From NCBI GenBank assembly GCA_963810905.1, contig CAWEPG010000005.1:1-64000 (forward strand): a stretch of 64,000 bases of DNA, in the 5' to 3' direction. The position numbers and the translations under genes were made by a program. Positions within the stretch are counted from its first letter, which is position 1; every line of letters begins with the position of its first letter. The notes under the pieces are model-generated. The model had not been told where the DNA came from. It saw nothing but the letters and a program-made list of their open reading frames with translations, and ran no database searches. This document shows, one piece after another, positions 63,656 through 64,000 of this stretch. This DNA comes from CAWBAT01 sp963810905 (GTDB taxonomy: Bacteria > Acidobacteriota > Terriglobia > Versatilivoradales > Versatilivoraceae).

Positions 63656-64000
63656 AGATTGCGTTAGATGCGAGTGGATCTCAAGGATTAGGTCTCGTTT
63701 TTGATGGTTCTCTAACTTTGAATAGGCCTCTTAACGAACTGCCTCAGTTCGCCTGCGACCCATCCAGCCAATTACTCTATGTGAGTCTTCTTGACAGATC
63801 ACTCTTGGTCAGGAATCGAAAATTCTTGTAGTCGGAGACGTTGACTTCCCTTCGACGGGTGGTCCGAACAAGCTGCAATTTTCATGATGGTTCCCCGGCT
63901 CCAAGGAATCGCTCAGCTTCCGAAATGGGGTGATCATGTCAACCTCGGCCCCGCCCAGAGCATAGGGTGGATCACAGGGGGGAGCTTAAACCCAAACAAC
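63656..64000. other. Region upstream of the adenylation-domain gene, to window end
   Basis: No gene is supported. It holds the promoter region of the minus-strand fusion gene, and the window ends before a next gene is seen. I recognise no sigma-factor motif with confidence. Confidence 0.3.

Noticed and set aside
1..64000. CRISPR arrays
   Set aside because: No regularly spaced short direct repeats are present. The only strong repeat pair (49611/49761) has a single 38-base spacer and a 112-base unit.

Overview
The window is a bacterial chromosome segment of roughly 50% GC. It reads as an uncultured, outer-membrane-bearing heterotroph. Exported proteins often carry twin-arginine-like or Sec leaders, and there is a LolCDE/MacB-type export locus, a PQQ dehydrogenase with a cytochrome c domain, paired DUF1080 proteins, and large GH38-, GH36- and GH106-type glycosidases. 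This mix is typical of Acidobacteriota and of PVC-like or candidate phyla from soil and sediment. I cannot assign a phylum from the sequence alone.

Layout. 1-3 kb: two tandem DUF1670 paralogues (the first frameshifted) between inverted repeats, then a frameshifted queG. 3-10.2 kb: two MacB-like permeases without their own ATPase, then, on the minus strand, an AttEFGH-like export operon (LolD-type ATPase, 865-aa permease, lipocalin-like secreted protein). 10.4-22.8 kb: general genes, namely an SDR epimerase, an ArsC-like selenoprotein whose frame is interrupted by UGA (11338-11685), an FAD oxidase, a B12-binding radical SAM enzyme, a cupin, a cold-shock gene with terminators on both sides, a PQQ dehydrogenase, tRNA-Ser(CGA), tadA, and DUF1080 and TPR proteins.

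22.8-27.4 kb (minus strand): a compact corrinoid methyltransferase operon made of a UroD-like methyltransferase, a B12-binding corrinoid protein, a DUF1638 protein and a ferredoxin/ASKHA activator. An orphan UroD-like methyltransferase lies at 51.2 kb. 27.8-50.8 kb: a carbohydrate utilisation region with a mannonate-dehydratase-like enolase, a GH38-like protein, an XRE regulator, DUF1080, a decayed parallel beta-helix gene, two GH36-type galactosidases, an NCS1-like permease with a coupled small membrane protein, a GH106-like rhamnosidase and a secreted RraA-like protein. Inside it sits an orphan gene carrying the N-terminal domain of cyanophycin synthetase fused to a helical domain.

52-64 kb is accessory-looking. 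It holds a PilZ protein, a CPXCG protein, a frameshifted radical SAM gene, and a 45-nt tRNA-Arg(ACG) 3' fragment (a typical attachment-site scar) beside an excisionase-like fragment. Further on are a methyltransferase, a diguanylate cyclase, a probable group II intron 5' remnant, an HNH nuclease remnant, an orphan Flp pilin too short for most ORF callers, a small HTH protein paralogous to one at 17.6 kb, a thermonuclease, and a 983-aa adenylation / carrier / ATP-grasp fusion.

Most notable are the UGA-containing ArsC-like gene, the adenylation-carrier-ATP-grasp protein, the tRNA-Arg integration scar, the orphan cyanophycin-synthetase N-domain, and the 112-bp palindromic repeat pair with a third diverged copy. 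Four genes carry frameshifts; whether these are real or assembly indels cannot be settled here.
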